Source: Rickettsiales bacterium | GTDB lineage: Bacteria > Pseudomonadota > Alphaproteobacteria > Rickettsiales > JABCZZ01 | DNA: 64,000 nt | Assembly: GCA_035765535.1 (NCBI GenBank) | Contig: DASTXE010000006.1 | Location: forward strand, 186,001 to 250,000 | Direction: 5' to 3' | Shown: positions 43,022-52,595 of the stretch, in pieces | How the letters are laid out: each line of letters starts with the position of its first letter | Numbering within the stretch: the stretch's first letter is position 1 | The notes under the pieces: generated by a model | What the model was told of the DNA's origin: nothing | Database searches by the model: none | What the model saw: the letters and a program-made list of their open reading frames with translations, nothing else | Program-made: the position numbers and the translations under genes

Positions 43022-43270
43022 ATGAGCTATACTCTTCAGCTGCCGCTGGGTGCCAAGCCCCAGAGAAAGCAGATGAAATATGCTTCGCAGAGCGTAGACG
43101 ATCTTATTCGCATGAAATGGCCGAAGCTGGCAGACGAAGAAATCCGCAATTACAGGCTCGATCCCCGTCAGTTTTATTCTGCTCTTCAGCAGACATACAA
43201 TATCACACAGGAAGAAATAGAGCTTCAGCTCAATCTGATTAAACGAAAAGTAATTTATGCAGCAGCGTAA
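43022..43270 (+). CDS. CsbD-like small protein
   Basis: The start at 43022 follows ACAGGAGGA, an almost perfect ribosome site that suggests high expression. The 82-residue protein contains MKWPKLADEEIRNYRLDPRQ and QQTYNITQEEIELQL. The W-x-KL, acidic, Gln-Tyr-N/G, helix order is that of CsbD-type stress proteins, although the sequence is divergent. The 117-residue protein at 36791 has the same motif. A terminator with a T-rich tail follows. Role in stress is inferred only from the family. Confidence 0.65.
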   Translation: MSYTLQLPLGAKPQRKQMKYASQSVDDLIRMKWPKLADEEIRNYRLDPRQFYSALQQTYNITQEEIELQLNLIKRKVIYAAA

Positions 43271-43322
43271 TTACTGAGACTTAAAAGTTCTGGCGTATTT
43301 GGTATTTTAAACTCTCCCCTTG

Positions 43323-43350
43323 ACCGGCGCCCTCTCAAGCGTCGGTTTCT
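43323..43350 (+). terminator. intrinsic terminator after CsbD-like gene
   Basis: ACCGGCGC (43323-43330) and GCGTCGGT (43339-43346) form a stem with one mismatch, and TTTCTTTT follows. This is a standard intrinsic terminator 53 bases after the stop. Confidence 0.75.
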
Positions 43351-43655
43351 TTTGTCCGGAAGGCTTGCTCCGCTCAGGCACTTCATCCGGCTTCCCCTCC
43401 TTTTCGTTTCAGCCTGTTTTAATCTTGACAGGCATTTTCCACGTGGGTAGACAATCTCCATCGTTAACTATTGAGAAGGTGTAGCAGTGTCTGACGGCGA
43501 TAGTAGTCGCTTGGGTTACGGAACGTTTATTCCCGGTTAAAACGGACAGGCACCACCTTCCGCCGGGACAAACGGCGGAAAATAGTTTATATTCTCCTTC
43601 TGACTCAAGCAAGTAAGCAGCTGAAGCACTGACTCTGCCTAAGGGAGCGTTTTGC
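43351..43655 (+). promoter_or_regulatory. long leader region of the MgtA-type ATPase gene
   Basis: About 300 bases precede the magnesium ATPase gene without a convincing coding sequence. A strong hairpin TTCCGCC-N9-GGCGGAA lies at 43558-43580, about 75 bases before the start codon, followed by an AT-rich stretch. A -35/-10 pair is possible around TTGACA at 43431 (TTGACAGGCATTTTCC). A Mg-responsive leader RNA would be natural here, but I could not match the sequence to the M-box or the enteric mgtA leader. Confidence 0.4.
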
Positions 43656-46364
43656 ATGAAACAAGCGGTCAGGAATATCATAAAAGCGAAGGATCCGGTC
43701 GTCTCGGAAACGCTTGTAAGCGCCTCAAAATCCTCGATCGATGACGCTATTGCATTACTGGAAACCGGTTTTCATGGCCTGACGGAAGAAGAAGTGCTGG
43801 CCCGTCGTGAGCGTTACGGCGCAAACGAGGTAGCTCACGACCATCCCGATCCATGGTATAAGCAGCTTGCAGGCGCATTCGTTAACCCGTTTATCGGTGT
43901 ACTGGCAGCCCTGATCGGCATATCCCTGTTTACCGATGTTCTGCTCGCCCCGCCGCAGGACCGTAATTTCAAGACCATCATTGTGCTGCTGACCATGATT
44001 CTCATCAGCTCGGTCTTGCGCTTCTGGCAGGAATATCGTTCCGGCCAGGCCGCAGAAGCATTGAAAGCCATGGTGCGCACCACTGCTACCGTCACCCGTA
44101 AGGAATTTGACAGGCCGATGGAAGTTTCCATTATCGACCTCGTTCCGGGCGATATCGTCAAGCTTTCTGCAGGTGATATGATTCCGGCGGATGTCCGCCT
44201 GCTCACTTCGCGCGATCTGTTCATCAGCCAAGCCGTACTTACAGGCGAATCCATCCCGGTAGAAAAATACGATACCCCCGTTTCTCGCACGAGCGAGGTA
44301 AAAAGCCCCCTGGAGATGGAAAATGTCTGTTTTATGGGAACTAACGTCGTCACCGGCTCGGCCACCGCGCTCGTCGTCGCCACCGGCAAGGACGCCTATT
44401 TCGGCACCATGGCACGGGAAATCACGGGCACACGTCCGCTTACAAGCTTCGATATCGGCATTAATAAGGTTAGCTGGGTGCTGATCCGCTTCATGTTCAT
44501 CATGGTGCCGATTGTGTTTTTCCTCAACGGCCTGACGAAGAATAACTGGACGGACGCCCTGCTCTTCGCCGTCTCCGTCGCAGTGGGCCTCACGCCGGAA
44601 ATGCTACCGATGGTCGTAACCGCAAATCTTGCACGCGGCGCGGTAGCCATGGCCAAGCGCAAAACAATTGTTAAGCACCTGAACTCAATCCAGAACTTCG
44701 GCGCAATGGATATTCTCTGCACAGATAAGACCGGCACCCTGACACAGGACAAGATCATCCTGGAAAAACACCTCGATATTTATGGCGAAAAGAATCTGGA
44801 CGTGCTGAAATACGCCTATCTCAACAGCTATTACCAGACGGGCCTGAAAAACGTGCTCGACGTAGCCGTCCTGAATTTTGGCGATGATTACGGTATGAAT
44901 GCCATGCAGGTTGAATACCGTAAGGTGGACGAAATTCCGTTCGATTTCGTGCGCCGCCGCATGTCCGTCATCGTGCGCAGCGACGCTCCGCGCAACCTGC
45001 TTGTCTGCAAAGGTGCGGTGGAAGAAGTACTGTCCTTGTGTGTAGAAGCGGATGATTTCGGCAAACAGGAAGAGACCGACACCGCACATCTTGAGGAGAA
45101 GCGTAAAAATCCACGTTCGCCGAGCCTCACGCTGGATGAAGAAAAGCGCAAGGAAATCCGCAAAATCGCGCGCGAATTAAATGAAGAAGGTTTGCGCGTT
45201 CTGGCCGTTGCCTACAAATGGCTGCCACCGGAAGACCGCACCTACAATATTCAGGACGAAACCCAGATGGTCCTGGCAGGCTATATCGCTTTCCTCGATC
45301 CGCCGAAGGAAACAGCCCTGACCGCCATCTCTGCGCTGAAGGAACATGGCGTCGCCGTCAAGATCATTACGGGGGACAATGAAATCGTGACCCGCAAAAT
45401 CTGTAAAGAAGTAGGACTCGATCACACCCATATCATCATGGGCAAGGATATCGACACATTCTCGGACGAAGAGCTTGCAGGCAAGGTGGAAGAAACCACC
45501 ATCTTCGCCAAAATGTCTCCCATCCAGAAATCCCGCATCATCCGTTCGCTGCAAAGCCTTGGCCATACGGTGGGCTACATGGGCGACGGCATCAATGACG
45601 CCGCAGCGCTCCGCGACGCAGATGTCGGTATTTCAGTCGATACGGCCGTGGATATCGCCAAGGAATCGGCAGATATCATCCTGCTGGAAAAAAGCCTTAT
45701 GGTACTGGAAGAAGGCGTGCTGGAAGGCCGCAAGACCTTCGGCAACATCATCAAATACATCAAGATGACCGCCAGCTCCAATTTTGGTAACGTCTTCAGT
45801 GTATTGATCGCCAGCGCCTTCCTGCCCTTCCTGCCGATGCTTGCCATCCAGCTGCTCGTGCAGAACCTGCTGTATGATATCTCGCAGATTTCCATTCCCT
45901 GGGACAATGTGGACATGGAATATATGGATAAACCGCGCAAATGGGAGGCAGGGGGCATCGCCCGCTTCATGATGCTGATCGGCCCGCTCAGTTCCATTTT
46001 TGACGTGATCACCTTCTGCGTCATGTGGTATGTCTTCAAGGCAAATACGCCCGAGCATCAGGGGCTTTTCCAGTCCGGCTGGTTCGTGGAAGGCCTGTTA
46101 TCGCAGACGCTGGTCGTGCATATGATCCGCACACAGAAGATTCCCTTCTTCCAGAGCCGCGCCGCCCTGCCCGTCATCACACTGACGCTCGTCATCATGG
46201 CGATCGGTATCTATATTCCCTTCTCGCCGCTGGGTGAAAGCCTGAGGCTGGCAAGCCTGCCGCTTGCTTATTTCGGCTGGCTGGTGGCGATTCTGCTGGG
46301 TTATTGTATAGTGACACAAACGGTAAAAACGTGGTATGTTAAGAAATTCGGGGAGTGGATGTAA
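43656..46364 (+). CDS. mgtA: magnesium-translocating P-type ATPase
   Basis: The 902-residue protein is a P3B-type ATPase of the inner membrane that imports Mg2+. It has the TGES motif (VLTGESIPVEKYD), the phosphorylation motif DKTGTLTQDKI, KGAVEEVL in the nucleotide domain, the hinge GDGINDAAALRDADVGISVD, and about ten membrane helices. LNSIQNFGAMDILCTDKTG and NLLYDISQISIPWDNVD are characteristic of MgtA/MgtB. The length is normal. A 300-base leader precedes it. The PAS-domain gene follows after six bases, so the two may be co-transcribed. Confidence 0.95.
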   Translation: MKQAVRNIIKAKDPVVSETLVSASKSSIDDAIALLETGFHGLTEEEVLARRERYGANEVAHDHPDPWYKQLAGAFVNPFIGVLAALIGISLFTDVLLAPPQDRNFKTIIVLLTMILISSVLRFWQEYRSGQAAEALKAMVRTTATVTRKEFDRPMEVSIIDLVPGDIVKLSAGDMIPADVRLLTSRDLFISQAVLTGESIPVEKYDTPVSRTSEVKSPLEMENVCFMGTNVVTGSATALVVATGKDAYFGTMAREITGTRPLTSFDIGINKVSWVLIRFMFIMVPIVFFLNGLTKNNWTDALLFAVSVAVGLTPEMLPMVVTANLARGAVAMAKRKTIVKHLNSIQNFGAMDILCTDKTGTLTQDKIILEKHLDIYGEKNLDVLKYAYLNSYYQTGLKNVLDVAVLNFGDDYGMNAMQVEYRKVDEIPFDFVRRRMSVIVRSDAPRNLLVCKGAVEEVLSLCVEADDFGKQEETDTAHLEEKRKNPRSPSLTLDEEKRKEIRKIARELNEEGLRVLAVAYKWLPPEDRTYNIQDETQMVLAGYIAFLDPPKETALTAISALKEHGVAVKIITGDNEIVTRKICKEVGLDHTHIIMGKDIDTFSDEELAGKVEETTIFAKMSPIQKSRIIRSLQSLGHTVGYMGDGINDAAALRDADVGISVDTAVDIAKESADIILLEKSLMVLEEGVLEGRKTFGNIIKYIKMTASSNFGNVFSVLIASAFLPFLPMLAIQLLVQNLLYDISQISIPWDNVDMEYMDKPRKWEAGGIARFMMLIGPLSSIFDVITFCVMWYVFKANTPEHQGLFQSGWFVEGLLSQTLVVHMIRTQKIPFFQSRAALPVITLTLVIMAIGIYIPFSPLGESLRLASLPLAYFGWLVAILLGYCIVTQTVKTWYVKKFGEWM

Positions 46365-46370
46365 CCGCCT

Positions 46371-46820
46371 ATGCATGAAAAACGCCTGACCCAACGCCTG
46401 ACCGAGTATTGGGACCGCTTACGCAATGAAGCTCCTCTTCCGCAGATTGAACGCTTCAATCACGGCGCCTTGGAAGATGTGATCGGCAAATGCTGCCTCT
46501 GGCGTGTGGAAATACGCGACCCAAGCGCCAAAACAAGGCTCTACACCTATGAGTTTGTCGGAGCGGAGATGCAGCAGATCATCGGCTCTTCGGATTTGAT
46601 CGGCACGACTCTTTCACCACATTTCAAGGACTTCCCTGCCGCGCGCATTATGGGCAAAATAGGCAATGCTGTGGAAAATGCAGCTATCGTTGTGGATGAG
46701 GGGCAATTCGTCAATACGAATAACAAGGTCATTAAATACCGCTCCTGCCTCCTGCCCTTCGGCACACAGGATGGCCGCGTAACGAACGTTCTGCTCGGCA
46801 TTTCCTGGAAAGCTTTTTAA
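46371..46820 (+). CDS. PAS_5 (DUF1457-like) domain protein
   Basis: The 149-residue protein has an RLTEYWDRLRNEAPLP start, LYTYEFVGAEMQQIIGSSDLIG in the middle and KYRSCLLPFG near the C-terminus. This is the pattern of the PAS_5 family, small proteins common in alphaproteobacteria and of unknown ligand. There is no output domain. It begins six bases after mgtA and ends 35 bases before the ABC exporter gene, so these three genes may form one transcript. Confidence 0.8.
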   Translation: MHEKRLTQRLTEYWDRLRNEAPLPQIERFNHGALEDVIGKCCLWRVEIRDPSAKTRLYTYEFVGAEMQQIIGSSDLIGTTLSPHFKDFPAARIMGKIGNAVENAAIVVDEGQFVNTNNKVIKYRSCLLPFGTQDGRVTNVLLGISWKAF

Positions 46821-46855
46821 GCAAATTCCAAACTACATCAGAAACAGAGGATACT

Positions 46856-48628
46856 ATGAGACATAAATCGTCGGTTCCTTATCTGCGCCTTTTGCAAACC
46901 TGCTGGCATTATGCCGGACCGGGAAGAGGGCTCATGATCGTCTTTTACCTGATGACCATTGGCGCCAACCTCACTTCCATATGGCAGCCCTTCGTTATCG
47001 GCAAGCTGATCAACCGTTTGCAGCAGGGTGGCGGCGATTTGCTCCATGATGCCATATTCTGGCTTGCCGTCTATGTGCTGCTGACGCTCGGCTTCTGGCT
47101 CCTGCATGGCCCTTCGCGCCTGATTGAGCGCAATATCGCTTTCAATGTCAGGAACAATTTCCAGAAACATTACTACAACCTGATTACGCATCTGCCCATG
47201 CACTGGCATCAGGAGCACCATACCGGCAACACCGTCAACCGCATCAGCAAAGCCTCACAAGGGCTTTATAATTTCGCAGACGAGCAGTTCATCTATATTG
47301 AAAATATCGTAACGGCAATCTCCGCTTTCGCCATGCTTGCCTTCATCGCACACAGCATCGCACTGATCGAGATCGTATTCGCTATCGCCATCATCACCCT
47401 GCTGATCCGATACGACCGCGTACTGATTCCCATCATCCATACGCGCAATGAACGCGAGCACCAGTATTCTTCGCTCTTCTTTGACTTTGCGAGCAATATC
47501 GTAAGTGTCATCTCATTCAATCTCGCCGGATATACGCAAGTAAAGCTCAACAATGCCTTGCAGCATATAGCCGAGCCGCTCAAACGCGAGATCGTGATTA
47601 ATGAGTTGAAATGGTTCACCATGATGATGCTGATCGTCATCGCCGAATTCACGATCATGGTGCTCTATATCTATAAGATCCTCTCCACAGGCAACAGCCT
47701 GATGCTCGGCAGCCTCGTTGCGATCTATCAGTATATGCACAATCTGAACCGGCTGTTTTTCAACCTCGCCTCCAATTACTCGCGCTTGCTGCAGCAGACC
47801 ACCGATCTCGAATCAGGCGAGCCGCTCGTAAAAGCATTTGATTCATTGGCCATGAAGGATGAAGGAAAGCCGAGTCTTGCCGTGACGCAAGGCGAGATTG
47901 CGTTCGACCACATTAATTTTACCTATCCCAATGGCAGGCATGTGTTCAACAACCTCCATTTGACCATAAAACCGACGGAGAAAGTAGGCATTGTAGGACG
48001 TTCCGGCGCAGGCAAGACCACACTGATCCACCTGCTGCTGCGCTTCCATGAGACTTCCGGCAACGGCATATGGATCGACAAGCAGAATATCAATCAGGTC
48101 AGCTATGCGAGCCTGCGCGAGTCCGTTGCGGTTATCCCGCAGGATACTTCGCTGTTTGAAACCACACTGATGGAAAACATTCGTTGCGGCAGGCTGGATG
48201 CTACGGATGAAGAAGTGATCGCAGCGGCAAAAAAAGCCCATGCGGATGAATTCATTACCCAGCTTCCGGAAGCCTATCAGGCGCTTGTCGGCGAACGCGG
48301 CATTAAACTCTCAGGCGGCCAGCGTCAGCGCATCGCTATCGCCCGCGCCATTCTCAAGAACGCTCCCATTCTTGTGCTGGACGAAGCCACCAGCGCGCTC
48401 GATTCAGAATCGGAAAAACGCATTCAGGAAAGTTTCTCCGAACTCATGCGCGAAAAAACCGTAATCGCCATCGCCCACCGCCTCTCCACCATCGCGCATC
48501 TCGACCGGCTTGTGGTGATGGATAGCGGGCAGATTGTGGAAGAAGGAACCCATGCGGAGCTGCTGGCAAAGAACGGTTACTACGCAAAACTCTGGGCGAT
48601 GCAGTCGGGAGGCTTTTTGCCGAACTAG
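46856..48628 (+). CDS. ABC exporter, fused permease and ATPase
   Basis: The 590-residue half-transporter has a six-helix membrane domain (about 20-320) and an ATPase domain (about 345-580). Walker A (GRSGAGKTTL), signature LSGGQRQRIAIARAI, Walker B (ILVLDEATSALD) and the H-loop (IAHRLSTI) are complete, so it should be active as a homodimer or with a partner. The class is MsbA/multidrug-type; the substrate is unknown. Its stop codon overlaps that of the convergent DUF2214 gene in the sequence CTAG. Confidence 0.93.
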   Translation: MRHKSSVPYLRLLQTCWHYAGPGRGLMIVFYLMTIGANLTSIWQPFVIGKLINRLQQGGGDLLHDAIFWLAVYVLLTLGFWLLHGPSRLIERNIAFNVRNNFQKHYYNLITHLPMHWHQEHHTGNTVNRISKASQGLYNFADEQFIYIENIVTAISAFAMLAFIAHSIALIEIVFAIAIITLLIRYDRVLIPIIHTRNEREHQYSSLFFDFASNIVSVISFNLAGYTQVKLNNALQHIAEPLKREIVINELKWFTMMMLIVIAEFTIMVLYIYKILSTGNSLMLGSLVAIYQYMHNLNRLFFNLASNYSRLLQQTTDLESGEPLVKAFDSLAMKDEGKPSLAVTQGEIAFDHINFTYPNGRHVFNNLHLTIKPTEKVGIVGRSGAGKTTLIHLLLRFHETSGNGIWIDKQNINQVSYASLRESVAVIPQDTSLFETTLMENIRCGRLDATDEEVIAAAKKAHADEFITQLPEAYQALVGERGIKLSGGQRQRIAIARAILKNAPILVLDEATSALDSESEKRIQESFSELMREKTVIAIAHRLSTIAHLDRLVVMDSGQIVEEGTHAELLAKNGYYAKLWAMQSGGFLPN

Positions 48629-49047
48629 AATCCACGCGCCATGGCGATCATGCAGAATAATACCCCGGCGATCATCACCAGCTGCAGTCCCGCTAGTTTC
48701 CTGATTTTCGCATAACCCGCAGTACCGATATCGCCCATCTGCTTCGCGCGAATAAGCTTTACCGTTGGATAAGCGGAGATTAATCCTGCTGCGAGAAACA
48801 GCGCCATCGCTGCATGAAAGAAGGGATTTTCGGAATAATATGCACCACCTTTCTCCAGAAATATCCGGGCTACTCCCGTAGCAATCATCAGACCGGCGCT
48901 GATGCCGTATCCGATGTCGATCCGCTTGAGCAGTTTAAACATGGCCTCATTAAGCGGACCGGCACACAGCAGAAAAAGTTCACCTGCCAGACATGCCACT
49001 AGAACCATCGCCCCCAGAAAATGCAGATAGGTAAACAGGAATGTCAT
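48625..49047 (-). CDS. DUF2214-like integral membrane protein
   Basis: The preferred start is at 49047 (MTFLFTYLHFLGAMVL), five bases after ispG, and gives 140 residues. A longer form from 49125 would run into ispG. Four membrane helices are seen. The pattern LHFLGAMVLVACLAGELFLL, then DIGYGISAGLMIATGVARI and ENPFFHAAMALFLAAGLISA, matches DUF2214 proteins of unknown function. It is probably co-transcribed with ispG. Its end overlaps that of the convergent ABC exporter gene. Confidence 0.8.
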   Translation of the reverse strand: MTFLFTYLHFLGAMVLVACLAGELFLLCAGPLNEAMFKLLKRIDIGYGISAGLMIATGVARIFLEKGGAYYSENPFFHAAMALFLAAGLISAYPTVKLIRAKQMGDIGTAGYAKIRKLAGLQLVMIAGVLFCMIAMARGF

Positions 49048-49051
49048 AGGA

Positions 49052-50266
49052 CTACCGTACGCTATAATGGCTCTCAATATACTGCTCAAGCATCTGCTGG
49101 AACTCTTCCGCGATACGGTCGCCACGCAGCGTCGCCGTCTTCTTGCCGTCTACGAATACCGGCGCGACCGGAGACTCACCCGTTCCAGGCAGGCTGATGC
49201 CGATATTGGCGTGCTTGCTTTCTCCCGGTCCGTTCACGATACAGCCCATTACGGCAACATTCATATTCTCGACACCTTTATATTGCGTCTTCCATACCGG
49301 CATCTGATCGCGCAGGAAGCTCTGGATCTTTCCGGCCAACTCCTGGAAATACGTGCTCGTCGTGCGCCCGCATCCGGGGCACGCCGTCACCATCGGCGTA
49401 AAAGAACGCAAGCCCGTTGTCTGTAAAATTTCCTGTGCAACCACGACTTCCTTCGTCCGGTCGCCACCCGGCTCCGGCGTCAGCGAAACACGGATCGTAT
49501 CACCGATACCCTCCATGAGCAGCGTTGCCATCGCCGCCGTTGAAGCCACAATGCCTTTGCTGCCCATCCCCGCTTCGGTAAGCCCAAGATGCAACGCATA
49601 ATCGCAATCCTTCGCAAGATCACGGTATACATGGATCAGGTCCTGCACGCGGCTGACCTTACATGAGATCACAATCCTGTCGGAAGGCAGTCCGATCGCT
49701 TCTGCCTGCCTGGCGCTGGAGAGCGCGGAATAAATGAGCGCCGCGCGCGATACTTCCTCCGCGTCTTTCGGCTCCGGCAATTTAGCGTTTTCATCCATCA
49801 TGCGCGCTACGACCTGCGAATCCAGACTGCCCCAGTTCACACCGATACGCACGGGCTTATCATACTTCAATGCGCATTCGATCATCTGCGCAAACTGCGT
49901 ATCTCGCTTATCCGAGAACCCGACATTGCCGGGATTGATGCGGTATTTCGCAAGCGCCTTCGCACAATCGGGGAAATCAGTCAGCAACCGGTGGCCGTTA
50001 TAATGAAAATCCCCCACAATCGGCACATCGCACCCCTGCTTGTGGAGCGCTTCCACAATAAATGGAACTTGCGCAGCCGCTTCTTCATTATTGACCGTCA
50101 CACGCACGATCTCGGAACCTGCACGCGCCAGGGAAAGAATCTGGCTGACAGTGGAGTCCCTGTCTGCCGTATCGGTATTGGTCATGGATTGAACGACAAT
50201 GGGGGCATCGCCACCCATAGTTACATTTCCAATCTTGACTTTATGGCTTTTTCTGCGTGTACTCAT
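49052..50266 (-). CDS. ispG: 4-hydroxy-3-methylbut-2-en-1-yl diphosphate synthase
   Basis: IspG (GcpE) performs the sixth step of the non-mevalonate isoprenoid pathway. The 404-residue protein has the N-terminal barrel ([20 protein letters not shown], then [12 protein letters not shown]) and the C-terminal iron-sulfur domain with cysteines in TACPGCGRT and [19 protein letters not shown]. The length is that of bacterial enzymes without the plant insert. It is divergent from metF, with only about 30 bases between the starts. Confidence 0.97.
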   Translation of the reverse strand: MSTRRKSHKVKIGNVTMGGDAPIVVQSMTNTDTADRDSTVSQILSLARAGSEIVRVTVNNEEAAAQVPFIVEALHKQGCDVPIVGDFHYNGHRLLTDFPDCAKALAKYRINPGNVGFSDKRDTQFAQMIECALKYDKPVRIGVNWGSLDSQVVARMMDENAKLPEPKDAEEVSRAALIYSALSSARQAEAIGLPSDRIVISCKVSRVQDLIHVYRDLAKDCDYALHLGLTEAGMGSKGIVASTAAMATLLMEGIGDTIRVSLTPEPGGDRTKEVVVAQEILQTTGLRSFTPMVTACPGCGRTTSTYFQELAGKIQSFLRDQMPVWKTQYKGVENMNVAVMGCIVNGPGESKHANIGISLPGTGESPVAPVFVDGKKTATLRGDRIAEEFQQMLEQYIESHYSVR

Positions 50267-50295
50267 GCAAAACCCCTATACCAGAGGAACGCCGC

Positions 50296-51159
50296 TTGTC
50301 AAAATCTTTAGAGCTTTCATTCGAGTTCTTCCCTCCCAAAACACCGGAGCTGGAAGGCAAGATGTGGGACGCTATTGAACAGCTTTCCTCCCTGGAACCC
50401 GCATTTGTTTCCGTTACATTCGGCGCAGGCGGCAGCACGCGCGACCATACGCACCGCATCGCTACGGATATCCTGAAACGTACCAAACTCAAAGCAGCCG
50501 CGCATTTGACCTGCGCCCGCGCGACCCGTGCGGAAGTAGATGAAATCGCCCGCTCCCACTGGGCGGCGGGCATAAACCATATCGTGGCGCTTCGCGGCGA
50601 TCCTCCGCGCAATGTCTTTGAATATGTGCCGCCTAAAGAGAGTTACCGCTACGCGACCGACCTTATTGAAGGATTGCGGAAAATCGGCGATTTCGAAATC
50701 AGTGTTGCCGCTTTCCCGGAAAAACACCCGGAATCCCCGTCTTTCGAGCAGGATATCGAGGTGCTGAAGCGCAAGGAAGCCATGGGCGCCAAACGTGCGA
50801 TCACGCAATATTTCTTCGATAACTCCCACTATCTGCGCCTGCGCGACCGTGCAGAGGCCGCAGGTGTTAAAATACCCATTATTCCAGGAATAATCCCCAT
50901 CAACCATTTTGCCAATATCAAGCGCTTTTCCGAAATGTGCGGCACTTCCGTCCCTGCCAGCATGGAAAAACGCTTCATCGGGCTGGATGAAAATCCCGTT
51001 GCCCGTGATCAGGAAGCCATTGCATTTGCTGCCGAGCAGTGCCAATCGCTGATTGCAGAAGGCGCAACCCGATTCCACTTTTACACAATGAACCGCGCCG
51101 ACCTGATACAGGGGGTTTTCGACGCGATAGGCAGTAGAAAATCTGCCGCATTCGCGTAA
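50296..51159 (+). CDS. metF: methylenetetrahydrofolate reductase
   Basis: MetF reduces 5,10-methylene-THF to 5-methyl-THF for methionine synthesis, with FAD. I prefer the TTG at 50296, eight bases after AGAGGAA, which gives 287 residues beginning SKSLELSFEFFPPK. The in-frame ATG at 50257 lacks a ribosome site and would overlap ispG. Key blocks are SFEFFPPKTPELEG, SVTFGAGGSTRDHT, VALRGDPP, and AKRAITQYFFDN. The protein is monofunctional. No metH or ahcY lies nearby in the window. Confidence 0.93.
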   Translation: MSKSLELSFEFFPPKTPELEGKMWDAIEQLSSLEPAFVSVTFGAGGSTRDHTHRIATDILKRTKLKAAAHLTCARATRAEVDEIARSHWAAGINHIVALRGDPPRNVFEYVPPKESYRYATDLIEGLRKIGDFEISVAAFPEKHPESPSFEQDIEVLKRKEAMGAKRAITQYFFDNSHYLRLRDRAEAAGVKIPIIPGIIPINHFANIKRFSEMCGTSVPASMEKRFIGLDENPVARDQEAIAFAAEQCQSLIAEGATRFHFYTMNRADLIQGVFDAIGSRKSAAFA

Positions 51160-51237
51160 AATCTATCTAAAATATGGTTATATTCCGTGATTAAAGTTGT
51201 GTAATCGTTAAAAATATGTTTATATTAACCATTGCCA

Positions 51238-51252
51238 TTAAATAATATTTAA
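51238..51252 (+). promoter_or_regulatory. CtrA box (TTAA-N7-TTAA)
   Basis: TTAAATAATATTTAA is a perfect full CtrA site. It ends 15 bases before the ctrA start and adjoins the ribosome site GGGAG (51256-51260). Autorepression by CtrA, as known for one of the Caulobacter promoters, is likely. Confidence 0.7.
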
Positions 51253-51266
51253 TTTGGGAGATAATA

Positions 51267-51986
51267 ATGCGCGTCCTGCTCGTAGAAGACGACTCGTCAA
51301 CCGCTAAGGCGATAGAGCTTTCACTCGCATCCGAAGGCATTATATGCGATACAACCGAGCTCGGCGAAGAAGGGCTGGAAATCGGAAAAATTTACGATTA
51401 CGACATCATCATCCTGGATCTTATGCTCCCGGATATTGACGGATATGAAGTACTGCGCCGCTTCCGCGCCGCCCGTATCACCACTCCCATTCTGATTCTT
51501 TCCGGCCTCTCCGGCCCGGACCAGAAAATCAAAGGCCTCGGCTATGGTGCTGACGACTACCTCACCAAACCGTTCAATAAAGGCGAGCTTATTGCCCGTA
51601 TTCAGGCAATCGTACGCCGCTCCAAAGGTCATTCCGATTCCGTCATTCGCACCGGCAAACTCTCCGTCAACCTTGATACACGCTCGGTTGAAGTGGACAG
51701 CAAGCCGCTGCACCTGACCAGCAAGGAATATGCGATCATCGAACTGCTTTCCCTGCGCAAAGGCTCCACGCTTACCAAAGAAATGTTCCTCAATCACCTC
51801 TATGGCGGGGTAGATGAACCGGAACTCAAAATCATCGACGTCTTCGTCTGCAAGCTACGCAAGAAGCTGACCATCGCTGCGGGCGGCGAAAACTATATCG
51901 ACACTGTCTGGGGCCGCGGCTATGTGCTGAAAGAGTTCGACGGCAAGCCGGTCGATGTGGACGCTGAAGTGGAAGAAGAAGTATAG
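51267..51986 (+). CDS. ctrA: cell-cycle response regulator CtrA
   Basis: CtrA is the master regulator of cell cycle, motility and division in alphaproteobacteria. The 239-residue protein starts with [17 protein letters not shown], has phospho-acceptor D51 and the OmpR-type DNA-binding domain with [26 protein letters not shown], and [14 protein letters not shown], all almost invariant in CtrA. The C-terminus ends in EVEEEV instead of the two alanines that form the ClpXP degron in Caulobacter. Degradation control may therefore differ. A perfect CtrA box lies directly upstream. A cyclophilin gene follows after four bases. Confidence 0.95.
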   Translation: MRVLLVEDDSSTAKAIELSLASEGIICDTTELGEEGLEIGKIYDYDIIILDLMLPDIDGYEVLRRFRAARITTPILILSGLSGPDQKIKGLGYGADDYLTKPFNKGELIARIQAIVRRSKGHSDSVIRTGKLSVNLDTRSVEVDSKPLHLTSKEYAIIELLSLRKGSTLTKEMFLNHLYGGVDEPELKIIDVFVCKLRKKLTIAAGGENYIDTVWGRGYVLKEFDGKPVDVDAEVEEEV

Positions 51987-51990
51987 TTCC

Positions 51991-52551
51991 ATGCGTCGTA
52001 TTCTCATCCTATTTACAACTATCATAGCGGGGTTTCTCGTGGCAAAAACTGCATCTGCTGCTGACCTGGAAAACACCTTGTACATGGATCTCAAATCAGG
52101 CCGCGTCGTGATCCAGATGCGCCCGGATCTGGCTCCCAAAACCGTTGCGCGTATCAAAGAACTGACGCGCCAGAAATTCTACGATGGCATCAAATTCCAT
52201 CGCGTGATCGAAGGCTTCATGGTGCAGGGCGGCGACCCGACCGGAACCGGCTTCAGCGGTTCGGGCAAAAAACTGAAAGCTGAATTCACCAACACTCCCG
52301 CCGTGCGCGGCGTAGTGGCCATGGCGCGTGCGAATGATCCGGACAGCGCAGACAGCCAGTTCTTCATCGTGACCAAAGATTCACGCTTCCTGGACAACCA
52401 GTACACCGTCTGGGGCCAGGTCACCAGCGGCATGGAATTCGTTGATAAAATCAAGAAAGGCGACCCCGCCCGCAACGGCGAAGTGTCCGATCCCGATACA
52501 ATCGTAAAAATGCGCCTCGCATCGGACGAAAAAGCCGGGCTGGATTTTTAG
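51991..52551 (+). CDS. periplasmic peptidylprolyl isomerase (cyclophilin)
   Basis: The start at 51991 gives 186 residues with a signal peptide that ends in TASA before about residue 24. The cyclophilin domain is complete: FYDGIKFHRVIEGFMVQGGD, GVVAMARAND with DSADSQFFIV, and QYTVWGQVTSGM. The enzyme should isomerise prolyl bonds of envelope proteins. The gene follows ctrA after four bases and is probably read from the same promoter. Confidence 0.93.
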   Translation: MRRILILFTTIIAGFLVAKTASAADLENTLYMDLKSGRVVIQMRPDLAPKTVARIKELTRQKFYDGIKFHRVIEGFMVQGGDPTGTGFSGSGKKLKAEFTNTPAVRGVVAMARANDPDSADSQFFIVTKDSRFLDNQYTVWGQVTSGMEFVDKIKKGDPARNGEVSDPDTIVKMRLASDEKAGLDF

Positions 52552-52595
52552 TCAGATCACCGCTTCTTACACAACCATAACAGTGGTTAATCTGC

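Noticed and set aside
43351..43655. M-box or yybP-ykoY riboswitch upstream of mgtA
   Set aside because: I could not align the conserved core of either class to the region; only a generic leader is claimed.
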